A stretch of DNA of 64,000 nt from Photobacterium leiognathi (GCF_030685535.1 NZ_CP131599.1:806001-870000), one strand, 5' to 3'. Shown: positions 39,078 through 49,110, numbered from the stretch's first letter. Translations and numbers: made by a program. Notes: generated by a model from the letters alone, not told the origin.

Positions 39078-40592
39078 ATGGAATATACAAACTTACATCT
39101 CAAAAGAAATGGTCAATGGACTCATGTCATGGTTGATAATGAGACCACCTTGCCTTCGATGTTTCTCTCAATCTATGGGTTAAACGAGCTATCCAAGAGA
39201 GCTCTGGGAACCCAAGAAAATGCTATGGTGTCGTTGCGTTTTTTTTATGTGTACTACTACAAGAAGCACAAGCGAACTTTCGATTTTGACTTCTATCGCA
39301 GCAAGTATGACGTTTCCCGCTTCATAGATGAGCTTGATGGTTTCTTTTACTACCTACTTGGCAAGCAACATCTTAACAATGAGTCAGACATACTTGGTCT
39401 CGGGTTCTTTGGCACTGTCATTTCCAAACACAACAAGATCACTTATGGCGGCCACATTCGCGCAGTTGGGCGATTCTTCAAATATCTCAACCTAAGGTAT
39501 ATGAACGTCAGGTTTCAGGATTTGTCACCTGCTGACGCCCACGATATACACAAAAACAACGATAAGGCGCTTTCTGCTAAGATCAAGTCATTCAGTGATT
39601 TGGAGGTGTCGAGTAATGAGCCAGCCAATCGATATAAAAGCATCACTGATTTGCAAAATATAGAATTGAACAACATGCTCATACCCTCTACTCCAGAGTT
39701 TACCGATGTGGATACAGGGGAAGTTTATGAGGCGGTCATCAATCCACAAAACCCATTTAATGATGGGTTTGAGCAATATCGTAACTACTTAATACACAGG
39801 CTAATGTACACCTATGGGCTTCGCGTGGCTGAGTGCTTATTGCTGACGAAGGATTCTATTGGGCCAACGTTACCAGATGCTCGGGGGGATGTGCATTACA
39901 TCCTTATTGTTCAGAACCTTCCTGACGATATCGAAGATCCAAGGAAGCGTCCACCTTCGTTAAAGACGGCGAACTCTTACCGCCATATCGAGCTGGATGT
40001 GGATGATTACAGCCTATTGACGATTTATATCGAAAGTTATCGTGATTCACTTTTTGAAGAAAAAGAAATGGATGACCACGACGTCTTATTTATTAAGAGT
40101 ACGGGTAAGTTGACTCCGTTAACTTACGATGCCGTTAGGACTTTTTACAAGAACAAAATCGATCCTTCTTTTATCGTACTTCACCCCTACTACCGAAGTG
40201 AGAAGAAGCGCAATATTGATTCCATGGTCATGCTTACCCCTCATGTGGGTCGTCATACTTGGGCATATATGACTTTAGAATACATCTATAACGATTTGCT
40301 GAAGGAGGAGCTAAGGCTATCTAAAGATTATGGTATCACTTCGAGGATGAAGGGACTCCTTGATGCAGCCGCTGATCAGCTTAGGGTATTAGGTGGGTGG
40401 TCTGAAACTAGTACGATGCCTATACGATATGCCAGACGATTCATCGAAATTGTTGCGAATCGTAGCAACCTAGGCAGAACAAAACAATCCAATCAGTATG
40501 TGGCTGTCCCTGAAGCGATAACCAATACGAATAATGACAACACTTATACATTCGACGTGTTAGATGATGAGGGCTTTGATGAATTCTTATAA
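39078..40592 (+). CDS. ginA: GinA-like tyrosine recombinase
   Basis: A 504-aa recombinase, first gene of a four-gene operon typical of GInt islands. Catalytic residues are visible: Arg near 249 (TYGLRVAECLLL), HxxR near 389-392 (TPHVGRHTW) and Tyr near 451 (MPIRYARRF). The frame is open back to 38934 through the attachment repeat, but alignment with the second copy at 58221 (YTNLH shared near the start) indicates ATG 39078. It overlaps ginB by 14 bases. Expected to act with GinB, GinC and GinD in integration and excision. Confidence 0.85.
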   Translation: MEYTNLHLKRNGQWTHVMVDNETTLPSMFLSIYGLNELSKRALGTQENAMVSLRFFYVYYYKKHKRTFDFDFYRSKYDVSRFIDELDGFFYYLLGKQHLNNESDILGLGFFGTVISKHNKITYGGHIRAVGRFFKYLNLRYMNVRFQDLSPADAHDIHKNNDKALSAKIKSFSDLEVSSNEPANRYKSITDLQNIELNNMLIPSTPEFTDVDTGEVYEAVINPQNPFNDGFEQYRNYLIHRLMYTYGLRVAECLLLTKDSIGPTLPDARGDVHYILIVQNLPDDIEDPRKRPPSLKTANSYRHIELDVDDYSLLTIYIESYRDSLFEEKEMDDHDVLFIKSTGKLTPLTYDAVRTFYKNKIDPSFIVLHPYYRSEKKRNIDSMVMLTPHVGRHTWAYMTLEYIYNDLLKEELRLSKDYGITSRMKGLLDAAADQLRVLGGWSETSTMPIRYARRFIEIVANRSNLGRTKQSNQYVAVPEAITNTNNDNTYTFDVLDDEGFDEFL

Positions 40593-42210
40593 TGTTCAGA
40601 TGCAAGGAAGCACACAAACAGAACAGCTGAGCCCGCTTCTCACTCCCGAGCAGAAGGCTTGGGTTAACTCCACTATCCTACCTACACAGGTATTCCTGAA
40701 AGGTGCTACTGAATTCGATGACCAATGGCTTAACCTTAAAGGCGATTGGCGTTTCCGCTTTTCAGGCGCTAACAGGAGTATCCCATTTGTTAATGGCAAA
40801 CATTTTAATAGCTTGAAACCAGAGATTTTAAAACTCGTTAAGTTGGTGTCCGTTGAGTATATAAAAGAGAACTCTGCCTCTGTTGTTGATGATGCTGCAA
40901 GATACATTGCTATCACTTTTTCTCAAGTTGATGCCATCACACGTGAAAGTTTACTTTCGAAATTGCGCTCGATAGTTGCCAACCCTGAAAGAAATCACAG
41001 TGATATCTCGCAGTTTTATTTCACCCTATTTTGCCTAAGAGTACTCGATCGTAAGGATTTCTTCGAGAGTTCTGATGAAAAGGCAGACTTGGAAGAATTA
41101 TTACTTGAGGTGCCACGTCCAAGGAATGGTAATTGGGGTGTCTATCAAAACCTAGATAATGTGATACCTAGTGAGGTCTGCCACATGATTGAAAGTGGTA
41201 TCCAACGCTGGGCGTCAAAATTAACGCCTCAATTGAAAACTAAGGAGGAAAAAATTGCACATTTACATACAATTAAGGAGATGATTAACCTAGATAAGCT
41301 AAGTGATTGTGTGATAACAGGCATTGTTTACTATGTTGGAATGCGCCCTGTCCAGTTAGGTAAAACGGCATGTGGAGACATTGTTGTTGATACTCAAAAT
41401 GAGAATGGCAACCGCTTCTCAATCCTTGTTCCATATGCAAAGAAATCAAAACTCACCATTGACCGTATTCGTGTGGCAATCCCTGACGAACTTGGGAAGT
41501 TAATTTTACTTTATAAGCGCCTGAAGGGACTGAGTGATGAAGATTCCTTGCTTCCAAAGAAAAGTACTTCAATCAAGCCAGTGAATGATGCGATCAAGCG
41601 TATGCTACTACTATTCTCACCAGATGAAATCAAAAAAGCAGTAGCTGAAGAAGATTACGAGCTACCTTCATACACAGCAAGCCTTTTCCGCCATAACGTT
41701 GGTCACTCGATGGCTATGAATGGCGCTAGTGCTACTGAGATTGCCTACATTCTAGGTCAGTCTTCACTTGTTGTTGCCGAACGCTATGTTGCTGCCACTC
41801 CAGATATAGCAGATATTCGTGAGCAAGCCTTAGGCCGCAATCCTGTATTTAAAAATATGCTTATTTTAATGATGACAGGTGACGTGGTTCATAGTTCAGA
41901 GTGGAAAGGTCGCAAGGTTGCTTGCACCATTGGTGAACGACTTCACTGCCACATGGGTGGATGTAGTTACGAAGAGTCTGCCTGCCCTTTCTCTCAGGGG
42001 CGTGCTTGTTATGGCTGTTTATATTTCAGACCATTCTCTGATGGTCACCATGAAGCAGTCCTCAGCTCCTTCAATGATGAGATAGATTCAATCCGAAATG
42101 TTGCTGACGACACTAATACGAAAAATCACCCTTTGCTTGTTGAGCTTACCCGTTGTAAACAGAATGTGATGCGGGTAATTGCTCGCATTCAAATCATCGA
42201 GGAAAAATAG
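40579..42210 (+). CDS. ginB: GinB-like tyrosine recombinase
   Basis: A 543-aa recombinase. Catalytic blocks: Arg in YYVGMRPVQLGKT, RH in SLFRHNVGHSMAM (Ser at the usual first His), and Tyr in VVAERYVAATPDI. The C-terminus has a Cys/His cluster (CTIGERLHCHMGGCSYEESAC, then CYGCLYF) that may bind zinc. GAGGG before ATG 40579 lies within the ginA end, so translation is coupled. The substituted His is common among accessory recombinases of such trios. Confidence 0.82.
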   Translation: MNSYNVQMQGSTQTEQLSPLLTPEQKAWVNSTILPTQVFLKGATEFDDQWLNLKGDWRFRFSGANRSIPFVNGKHFNSLKPEILKLVKLVSVEYIKENSASVVDDAARYIAITFSQVDAITRESLLSKLRSIVANPERNHSDISQFYFTLFCLRVLDRKDFFESSDEKADLEELLLEVPRPRNGNWGVYQNLDNVIPSEVCHMIESGIQRWASKLTPQLKTKEEKIAHLHTIKEMINLDKLSDCVITGIVYYVGMRPVQLGKTACGDIVVDTQNENGNRFSILVPYAKKSKLTIDRIRVAIPDELGKLILLYKRLKGLSDEDSLLPKKSTSIKPVNDAIKRMLLLFSPDEIKKAVAEEDYELPSYTASLFRHNVGHSMAMNGASATEIAYILGQSSLVVAERYVAATPDIADIREQALGRNPVFKNMLILMMTGDVVHSSEWKGRKVACTIGERLHCHMGGCSYEESACPFSQGRACYGCLYFRPFSDGHHEAVLSSFNDEIDSIRNVADDTNTKNHPLLVELTRCKQNVMRVIARIQIIEEK

Positions 42211-42220
42211 GAACAACAAG

Positions 42221-44764
42221 ATGCTTGAACAAAGGAATAATCTGACAGCCTACATAGAAAAGTTCCGTGAAAAATTTGACGCTCGATTAACTGAGTATAA
42301 TGCTACTGGAAAAATGGAATGGGATGCACCCTATTGGTACTTCGGTGAAAAAGGCGTTGCGTGGCTCAAAGAAACTAAACACCATGGCTTTAACTTTTCC
42401 CTTATTTCCAAGAAATACCAAGGACTAACAGAGCTGGCGATTTCAAATGAGTATCAATCGTTTATGCGTGCCTATCACATGCAGGTAGTCTGTTCTACGG
42501 ATGGACTTCCTTCAGGTTCGAAATTAAATAAAGACTTGCAAGTCATGAAGCGTTGGTATTTCGAGATGGTCGAGATAACTGGGCAAACACATCCGATGTA
42601 CCTCACTGCTGAGATCATTTATGCAGCAATGGATCGGCATAAAGAGAATTCAAAAAGCCCTCCCAATGTTAGTGACTATTGTGATGTTGCTGTAACTATT
42701 ATTAAAAACATTCGCAGATACAACCTGACCATAGTGAATATTGAAGTTGCTAACAGATACCCTTGTCGCAATCAGAGTAACGGTACGAAGCAGAGGCGTA
42801 AAGCAGTAGATGCAAGCCCAGAGCACACAAACGATGAAAAGTTGATTTCTATACGTGCATTCATGTGTGTAATTGAACTGATAATGCTTGCTGAAAAAGA
42901 TTCGGAACGTATATTTTACAATATGCTCCTACTAGGTATTATCTGTGGATTCCGATTTCAAGAGTTATTACTCCTGACAGAAGACTCCCTCGTTAAACGG
43001 GACATTACCGATAAGGATAAGCGGAAGCACGCTATTGACAATGGTTGGCCTTCATATCGTTTAGGTATTGAGTATCTTGGTGCCAAACAAGCAGGCTGGC
43101 GTATCCATTGGCTGGCACCAAGTTCATACCCTGTTGTTGAAGCTATCTTCGACAATGTGAAGGCGCTTACAGCTGAAAGCCGTAAGATGCTTAAAGGTTA
43201 CAGAGCGTCGGCCTTTACAGATTTTCTGCCTGATGAAATCAAGGAGCTACCAGATGAATTGATAGAGTGTCGTGATTTGGTTGGCCTAATGTTTACTGGT
43301 ACTGGTGGTGTCCGTAAAGCAGTAAGCAAAAGCATTATCAACTCGATTAAGAAGTTCTCAGGACATGAGCCAAAGGTAATCCCTGTTAACAACCAATTGA
43401 AGAATAACTACTTCACCAAAGGTCAACTAAATGACTATGTATACCAAAGATATGCAGCCATCAAGAACTTTGAAACGGGTCACCAGTGTGTAATCTCTGC
43501 TAAAAACGGTGGTGATTGGGAGCACTTCAATTACGAAGATTTGCTATTTATTGCCCCTAAAGGGAGCTTCTTTATCGATTTTGATTTGGTATCTTTGAGG
43601 CACCCTGTGCCGTTAGATGAGAAGTCTGTTGAGGCATGGCTGGGTGGCGCAAAGAACCGAAAGTCTATCTTTGATTCTTACGACTTACATGAGGATGATG
43701 GCTCTAGGATTGAGCTCAAGAAGCATGTTCCTCGTCACAACATCAATACATTCCTTGCTATTGCGGGTGTAACAGATCATATCCAAGCAATTTTAATGGG
43801 ACGTGTTGATATCACGCAGAATAAGCATTATCAACACCAAGAAGAGTCTCAGGAGTACCGGACTGCTGCTCTAGCTGTGACAGCTCTTGAAAAAACAGTG
43901 GAAGAGAACAAGAAAGCCCTGTCCAAAGATGACCAGCTATCCCTGTTTGATTCTGAGGGTGAGCCAACACCGCCTCTCCCACAAAAATCTCTGGTGCCAA
44001 AGGAGCAAACGGCTGTAAGTCGTCGTATGGCAGCCATGGCTAAAGCGGCAGATAACCGCCCTCGTTCAGGGGTTGATGCCGTTAAAAAGAGTGCAGCTAT
44101 GATGGTTGATCCAAAGCTAAGCATGGAGCTCAATATGAAGCAAAACATGCAGACCTATGGTGAGACTCCAGCAGAAGTTGCCCACTTTGTTAAGGGAGCT
44201 ATGTCTGACAATTTTGTACCTGACATTAAAAAAGCCCATGACAAATTAATCGAACAAAAACAAGCTGCTGCGGCAAAAGCCCTGCTAGAACGCCATGCAA
44301 AGTTACATCCTCTCGATTTTGGTAGTTGTACAAGGGATGTTGCTCGCTGGGGCTGCCCGCATGCCATGAAATGTCAAACAGGTTTACCTTGTGGCTACTT
44401 CTCCCTGACAAGCCGTATGGGCGAAGAAGTCGAGATTTCACGGAGCTTAGTAGCCAAGAAGAAAGACATCGTTGTGCTTCGGAAGCTGCATGAAGAAGAC
44501 CCCTCTTTCGAGCTTGCATTAAAAGAACAGGAAGAAGCCCTGATTGTTTTGGAGGCATTTGAGAGTAAGGCCATTGACTCGCTTAAGCCCAAAAAACTTG
44601 TATCACTTCTTTCCGAAGACAAAGACAACCCATTGGCTCGAATCATCGAACGCGCAAATGAACAAACCGTGATTGGTAAAAAGCCAAAAACCCTTGCCGA
44701 CATGTTCTTCATTGAGCAAAAACGGATGGAGAGAGATGCGAATAAGGAAGCCCAAGATGCCTAA
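42221..44764 (+). CDS. ginC: GinC-like large tyrosine recombinase
   Basis: An 847-aa protein with AGGA before ATG 42221. The catalytic domain lies in the middle: Arg in IICGFRFQELLLL, HxxR in HVPRHNINTFL and Tyr in QNKHYQHQEE. A long C-terminal extension has charged helices and a Cys cluster (FGSCTRDVARWGCPHAMKC, then LPCGYF). The size and position fit the third recombinase of GInt operons. It starts 10 bases after ginB and overlaps ginD by 8. Confidence 0.82.
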   Translation: MLEQRNNLTAYIEKFREKFDARLTEYNATGKMEWDAPYWYFGEKGVAWLKETKHHGFNFSLISKKYQGLTELAISNEYQSFMRAYHMQVVCSTDGLPSGSKLNKDLQVMKRWYFEMVEITGQTHPMYLTAEIIYAAMDRHKENSKSPPNVSDYCDVAVTIIKNIRRYNLTIVNIEVANRYPCRNQSNGTKQRRKAVDASPEHTNDEKLISIRAFMCVIELIMLAEKDSERIFYNMLLLGIICGFRFQELLLLTEDSLVKRDITDKDKRKHAIDNGWPSYRLGIEYLGAKQAGWRIHWLAPSSYPVVEAIFDNVKALTAESRKMLKGYRASAFTDFLPDEIKELPDELIECRDLVGLMFTGTGGVRKAVSKSIINSIKKFSGHEPKVIPVNNQLKNNYFTKGQLNDYVYQRYAAIKNFETGHQCVISAKNGGDWEHFNYEDLLFIAPKGSFFIDFDLVSLRHPVPLDEKSVEAWLGGAKNRKSIFDSYDLHEDDGSRIELKKHVPRHNINTFLAIAGVTDHIQAILMGRVDITQNKHYQHQEESQEYRTAALAVTALEKTVEENKKALSKDDQLSLFDSEGEPTPPLPQKSLVPKEQTAVSRRMAAMAKAADNRPRSGVDAVKKSAAMMVDPKLSMELNMKQNMQTYGETPAEVAHFVKGAMSDNFVPDIKKAHDKLIEQKQAAAAKALLERHAKLHPLDFGSCTRDVARWGCPHAMKCQTGLPCGYFSLTSRMGEEVEISRSLVAKKKDIVVLRKLHEEDPSFELALKEQEEALIVLEAFESKAIDSLKPKKLVSLLSEDKDNPLARIIERANEQTVIGKKPKTLADMFFIEQKRMERDANKEAQDA

Positions 44765-45233
44765 AGTACGCAATAAAGATGACAAAGTAATTCAAGGCAA
44801 AGAGCTTGATAACTACATCATGAGTGAGCTTCTTGCCATGGAACGTGAGGGGCTTGAAAAAGCCCCTATCCAAGCCTCAACGTTACATGCTCGCTTGAAG
44901 GCCAAAGGTATCATTAATGGCAAGCTAAGCACTTTAAGTACTCCTACTCGAAAGAAAATGATCGAGGAAGCCAAGCAGCGTCAGCACAGCAACAATGAAC
45001 TATCAGATGTTGAACTGGCAATGCTGGCTCAAGGCCGGACAGGTGCAGCCTATATCAGCAAAGCTGAGCGCCTAGAGAAAGAGCTGAATAGTTTTAAAGC
45101 TAAATATGACAGGAACATCTTTGCTGTTATGGACATCATCGCTCAGATTGATGCAGTAAGCCCATTTAATGTTGAAGACTTACTTGCAAAAGACTTAATC
45201 CGCGAGCTATCCGCCAAGAAAAGGCATAAGTAA
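44757..45233 (+). CDS. ginD: GinD-like small protein of the recombinase operon
   Basis: A 158-aa basic protein, mostly helical, with a coiled-coil-like stretch (KAERLEKELNSFKAKYDRN). AAGGAAG 6 bases upstream fixes ATG 44757 within the ginC end. Similar small proteins close ginABCD operons, where all four genes are reported to be needed for movement. No enzymatic motif seen; probably an architectural or directionality factor. Confidence 0.75.
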   Translation: MPKVRNKDDKVIQGKELDNYIMSELLAMEREGLEKAPIQASTLHARLKAKGIINGKLSTLSTPTRKKMIEEAKQRQHSNNELSDVELAMLAQGRTGAAYISKAERLEKELNSFKAKYDRNIFAVMDIIAQIDAVSPFNVEDLLAKDLIRELSAKKRHK

Positions 45234-45299
45234 TAAGCAAGAAGGTAAGGATAAGTCTATAAAATAAAGACAACCATCTTTTGATGTATTAAAGAAAAA

Positions 45300-45330
45300 G
45301 AGTCAGCGCATGATAACGCTGACTCAAAAA
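45300..45330 (+). terminator. Terminator of the gin operon
   Basis: A perfect 9-bp stem, GAGTCAGCG / CGCTGACTC, with an 8-base loop, followed by AAAAATGG. The tail is A-rich rather than T-rich on the plus strand, so strength is uncertain. Confidence 0.55.
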
Positions 45331-45390
45331 TGGACAAAACTTTGTTTGATAGCTAGCTCTATTTGGGCTGGTAGGTATTAGAAAAAGTAT

Positions 45391-45432
45391 GGATAGGTGT
45401 CGGCTTCGCGACACATATCCTTATTTGTTATA
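45391..45432 (-). repeat. Truncated short attC-like hairpin
   Basis: GGATAGGTGTCG / CGCGACACATATCC forms an imperfect hairpin with a small loop, followed by TTATTTGTTATAA which ends at the 3' edge of the next gene. It is the same unit as at 50306 and 53078 but lacks the far core site. It closes cassette array 1 on its left. Confidence 0.55.
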
Positions 45433-45439
45433 AATCTGT

Positions 45440-46264
45440 TCAGACACTCTCTCTAAGTAGCATTGCTTCCCACTTTTTTTCACGTTCATCTAACTCGACC
45501 TCATCAAGCCCGTTCTCCCAAAAGCCTTTGCGATACTGAGCATTTTTTAAATGACTTTTAAGTTTCACTATTCTGATGAGGGACATCGAGCCATTAACTT
45601 TTCGTGTTTCCTCACCCAATCTATTATTTATTTTGTTAGCTGTATGGACTTTAGCTATAGCTGCTTTTTTTATGTCAGTAGGGCATATATCACCAAGACG
45701 AACGCCTTCTGCCCATAAGAGATCAATCAATATCAAGCAGCGTCGTCTTATTCCGTCATGATAAACCAACCAATCTTGCACTTCCCTCCTAATTCCTCTA
45801 TGCGCTCTGCTCTCCATTGGGTCATGATTTTGAGGGTAGTAAACATCGAGAAGTACTCTTAGTGGACGACCTTGTCGCAGTAACTCACTGCCAAATATCG
45901 GATATACATCTTTGATGTCTAAGTGCCCTTGAAGAATACGTATACAGATATCACTAAATATATTAGATACTCCTCGCACTGACTCTAGTGCCCATACTGT
46001 AGGCGCACTTAAAGAATAATCCCCTTTTAATTGCTCTAATTCTGTAAGTTGAACTTGGTCTGCGACTTGATAATAGTCCTTTTCTCCTCGTCCAATATAC
46101 ACAGTTCTCGCCCATTGTTTTTTTAAGCCCCACCACCTGTTTCTATAATCCTGAAGTAAAGCAAGTTGATTTTGATGCTTTTGGCTAAACAGCATTCTAA
46201 TCTGAGCAATACCTACTAAAACAAGCAGTGCAGTCAAAAAAGACATCGTTAATTCATTACTCAT
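45440..46264 (-). CDS. Cassette protein, membrane-anchored, unknown
   Basis: A 274-aa protein with one N-terminal transmembrane helix (FLTALLVLVGIAQIRMLF) and a long helical cytosolic part rich in Arg, Trp and Lys (RNRWWGLKKQWART; VQDWLVYHDGIRRRCLILIDLLW). It recalls DUF4760-type cassette proteins, without certainty. Last gene of cassette array 1; the attC-like site that follows is truncated. Confidence 0.65.
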   Translation of the reverse strand: MSNELTMSFLTALLVLVGIAQIRMLFSQKHQNQLALLQDYRNRWWGLKKQWARTVYIGRGEKDYYQVADQVQLTELEQLKGDYSLSAPTVWALESVRGVSNIFSDICIRILQGHLDIKDVYPIFGSELLRQGRPLRVLLDVYYPQNHDPMESRAHRGIRREVQDWLVYHDGIRRRCLILIDLLWAEGVRLGDICPTDIKKAAIAKVHTANKINNRLGEETRKVNGSMSLIRIVKLKSHLKNAQYRKGFWENGLDEVELDEREKKWEAMLLRESV

Positions 46265-46296
46265 ATTTAATTACACCCAATGTTGAGTAGGATTTA

Positions 46297-46417
46297 TAAC
46301 GCCCAATTAAGGTGTGAGGCACGCAATACCAATGCCACCGCATACCGCTGTAATCACTAAAACCAACGCATGGTAAAAATGCCACGCGTGCCGAATCACT
46401 CTTAAATTGTTTGTTAT
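46297..46417 (-). repeat. attC-like recombination site
   Basis: Plus-strand ends TAACGCCCAATTAAGG and CTTAAATTGTTTGTTAT can pair across an inner dyad GAGGCACGC / GCGTGCCGAATC. This is the Vibrio-type attC fold in minus orientation. It overlaps the stop codon of the cassette gene to its right. Confidence 0.8.
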
Positions 46418-47118
46418 ATGTCTTTGCCCATTACAGATTGGATCAAGGCATCCATTCGCTTTATCGTTTTTTGTATGACACGCTGAGTGCCTTCCTTAGT
46501 TGTGTACTGAATTTCGTCTGGATAGATGTCTTGCTCGACTAATTGTCGATAATAATCATCTCTCTTTTCTTCTTCAATTCCAGCCTGCTCACACAACTCG
46601 TCAAATGGACTGGCAGCTCCAGTAAGTGCAATAATTTCAGAACCTTTTAGTGGAGAGCTTAAAATGACCTCTCCTTGCGTTGCTTTGAAGTTATTTAAAG
46701 CATCACTGTGCTCACCCAGCCTTTCAGTGTAATTTTGTACCGCAAGAGTAAACTGCTCACACTTCCATAACTCGCAAATATTTACGATTACCTCTTCCGA
46801 GGTTGGTGAATGCTCAAAAATAGCACCACTTACTGCATTTGCTTTGTATACCCCTTTAAACCGTTCAGCATATCGCTTATCTATAGTCCAACTTGTAACA
46901 CCTTCGTCTTTTTCATCGACCATTATAATTTCATATAGCTCACCTTTGTGAAGAAAGCGTTTCCTATAACAAGGAGTAGACACTGACTTGTACTTCTTAG
47001 GCAGATGTTCGGTTGTAGATTTAAGTTCTATTTCTAATTCCGCTTTTTTAGATTGGTCTTCATTCCAACCTTTTTGCCAAGCTCCTAAAGCTTTCAAAAA
47101 ATCATCTGTAAACGTCAT
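46414..47118 (-). CDS. Cassette protein, unknown
   Basis: A 234-aa soluble protein starting MTFTDDFLKALGAWQKGW. No domain is recognised. The C-terminal third (EEEKRDDYYRQLVEQDIYP) is helical and charged. The stop codon lies inside the attC-like site, usual for integron cassettes. One-gene cassette in array 1. Confidence 0.65.
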   Translation of the reverse strand: MTFTDDFLKALGAWQKGWNEDQSKKAELEIELKSTTEHLPKKYKSVSTPCYRKRFLHKGELYEIIMVDEKDEGVTSWTIDKRYAERFKGVYKANAVSGAIFEHSPTSEEVIVNICELWKCEQFTLAVQNYTERLGEHSDALNNFKATQGEVILSSPLKGSEIIALTGAASPFDELCEQAGIEEEKRDDYYRQLVEQDIYPDEIQYTTKEGTQRVIQKTIKRMDALIQSVMGKDI

Positions 47119-47144
47119 TCTGACTCCTCTATTTCATTGACATA

Positions 47145-47265
47145 TAACGCCCAATTAAGGTGTGAGCCACGCGACCACGACACTCATTTTGGACACCGTA
47201 AACACTAAACTAGACCCAAACCAAAAATGCTAAGCGTGGGGAATCACTCTTAAATTGTTTGTTAT
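47145..47265 (-). repeat. attC-like recombination site
   Basis: 121 bp with the same ends as the 46297 site: TAACGCCCAATTAAGG and CTTAAATTGTTTGTTAT, and an inner dyad GAGCCACGC / GCGTGGGGAATC. Minus orientation. Confidence 0.8.
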
Positions 47266-47270
47266 AAGTA

Positions 47271-48236
47271 CTAATTCACCATAAACAGTTTCTTTTTAAA
47301 AAACTGCTCGAAAGGCTCTTTTTTACCATCAAACAATGCCATAAGCTCACTATCGCTAAGGATAATATTTAGTGTTACTCGTAAGTAGTTATCGCACTTT
47401 TGGCTCAAGCTAGACAAAGATTGCTCTTTATTAGTCTTTAAACTATCTCCATGAGTAACCTTTGAGCGTATTACATAAAATGACTTTAGATCATCAAAAA
47501 CTTCAACAGGGTTAAAGCCAAAGTCTTTTAGAAAAAAAGCAACGCGCTCAGAAAGTTTATGAGTTAACTCAGAATTATCAGTCGAAAACAGACTCTCGAA
47601 AGCACTACAATAATGAGCTAATTTGACTGCTGGATGTCTTTCACGTGCAGCTGCTTCAATGAACCTCATACTTCGCCCGATACGTGAGAAATTAGTGTTG
47701 GTAAATGAGTCCTTGAATGTAGACTTAGTGTTACATAGATAAGATTGAATTTGATGACTTTTTTCATCCCATTGCTTCAGTTCTTCGATGGTCATTTCAG
47801 TATTCTGAAACGAGACTCCCGAGCTCACGTAAGTAGGAGCAGTCAAATTATTTCTAGTCCATGAGCTATGATTTGAGTCCGTTAACTTACAAAAAGCAGC
47901 CTCACAAACAACCGCGTTATCTTTTAAAAACCATAGATCATTTAAAAGCATTTTTAGCCAAACTAACCAGACATACAGTGCTTGGTGACTATCTTCACCT
48001 TTATTGAAAATTGTCTCGTCAATTTCACAATAAATGATATTGGCAGCATTTTTAAAGTGCTCATATTCGATTATCCCAGCGACTTCTTTAAATTCACTGT
48101 CGATAATGTTCGATATGAGTTTTTTATTGTTTGTAATATCAATTCCCGGCACCAAAGTTACCCATTCTTCTACCGGTTCAGAAATCGAAAGGTAACGAAG
48201 TGTAGATATAAATTTATACTTTTTCATTAACGACAA
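47271..48236 (-). CDS. Cassette protein with ApeA-like HEPN domain
   Basis: A 321-aa protein. The C-terminal half has a HEPN pattern: KLAHYCSAFESLFSTDNSE, ELTHKLSERVAFFL and the RX4-6H motif in YVIRSKVTHGDS. HEPN proteins are often RNases in antiviral or toxin systems. The N-terminal half is unlike anything I know. One-gene cassette next to a DUF4062 gene; a defence role is plausible but inferred. Confidence 0.72.
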   Translation of the reverse strand: MSLMKKYKFISTLRYLSISEPVEEWVTLVPGIDITNNKKLISNIIDSEFKEVAGIIEYEHFKNAANIIYCEIDETIFNKGEDSHQALYVWLVWLKMLLNDLWFLKDNAVVCEAAFCKLTDSNHSSWTRNNLTAPTYVSSGVSFQNTEMTIEELKQWDEKSHQIQSYLCNTKSTFKDSFTNTNFSRIGRSMRFIEAAARERHPAVKLAHYCSAFESLFSTDNSELTHKLSERVAFFLKDFGFNPVEVFDDLKSFYVIRSKVTHGDSLKTNKEQSLSSLSQKCDNYLRVTLNIILSDSELMALFDGKKEPFEQFFKKKLFMVN

Positions 48237-48251
48237 ACTCTCATGTACTTA

Positions 48252-48343
48252 TAACGCCGCATTAAGGTGTGAGCGACGCTTGGCTATACTTGAGCGAAGC
48301 GAAAATGCCAAGCGTTGCGAATCACTCTTAAATGCTTTGTTAT
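48252..48343 (-). repeat. attC-like recombination site (short loop)
   Basis: 92 bp. Ends TAACGCCGCATTAAGG and CTTAAATGCTTTGTTAT; inner dyad GAGCGACGCTTGGC / GCCAAGCGTTGCGAATC. A shorter loop than its neighbours. Confidence 0.8.
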
Positions 48344-49077
48344 GCTTTATTTCTACCCATCAAAGACGCCAGCCCTGTTAGAGAGTTAGTATTACCTGTT
48401 GGCTCTTTAAGGTTACCCAACCCCAATGAAAGGAAGTTTGGCTGGGATTCTGTAGCTTTAGCAGGCTGCCCTAAGCTCGTTTGAGATTTTAACCTAGTAA
48501 GTTCACTCTCCAGTTCTACTATTTTTGAATTCAACTCTGATTTTTCAGAGGTTAGCTTTTTTACACCTGATCGGTAGATGCTAATGAGAGATTTATCTAG
48601 CTTATCAGCTAACTCTTCTGGAGATGAGTAATATGCTGGATTGTGGCGACTAGACACGACACTTTTAAAGCGTTCAAATAGCTTCCTTTTCTTGGCATAC
48701 TCTTTATCACTTTTATCGTCATGATATATAGGGTCAGAGCTAATTCCTGATTTGAAATAAGCGATAACTGGCTTACCCATTTTAATGGCATTGTTGTATT
48801 CCCAAAACGTAATACTTAACGTCGAGCTACCCGTCATACTTGGCAAAATTGATCCGTATCTGTCGCCAATAATGAGAATTACAAAGTCGCTTTCTCGTAT
48901 GCCAGTTAAGATTTCTTTTTTAGATGTTTGGCTAGATGCTGGTTGGATATCCAAAGCATTAACATTCAACCCTCTATCAGCAAGTACGCTTGCAACTTGT
49001 GCTCTATCAGACTTCAAATCAACAAATGTTGAACTTATAAAAGCTGAAGGATGAGATGTGTGCATATTTATTTTCAT
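48340..49077 (-). CDS. Cassette protein with DUF4062 (TIR-like) domain
   Basis: A 245-aa protein. The first 140 residues match DUF4062: AFISSTFVDLKSDRAQVA, then LNVNALDIQPASSQ and ESDFVILIIGDRYGS, followed by FWEYNNAIKMGKPVIAYF. The fold is TIR-like, and such domains occur in defence proteins. The rest is a coiled coil (LTSEKSELNSKIVELESEL) and a disordered tail. Effector activity is inferred only. Confidence 0.82.
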   Translation of the reverse strand: MKINMHTSHPSAFISSTFVDLKSDRAQVASVLADRGLNVNALDIQPASSQTSKKEILTGIRESDFVILIIGDRYGSILPSMTGSSTLSITFWEYNNAIKMGKPVIAYFKSGISSDPIYHDDKSDKEYAKKRKLFERFKSVVSSRHNPAYYSSPEELADKLDKSLISIYRSGVKKLTSEKSELNSKIVELESELTRLKSQTSLGQPAKATESQPNFLSLGLGNLKEPTGNTNSLTGLASLMGRNKA

Positions 49078-49110
49078 TATTTTTAATACTCCGAAATCTA
49101 TCTTAAAGCA

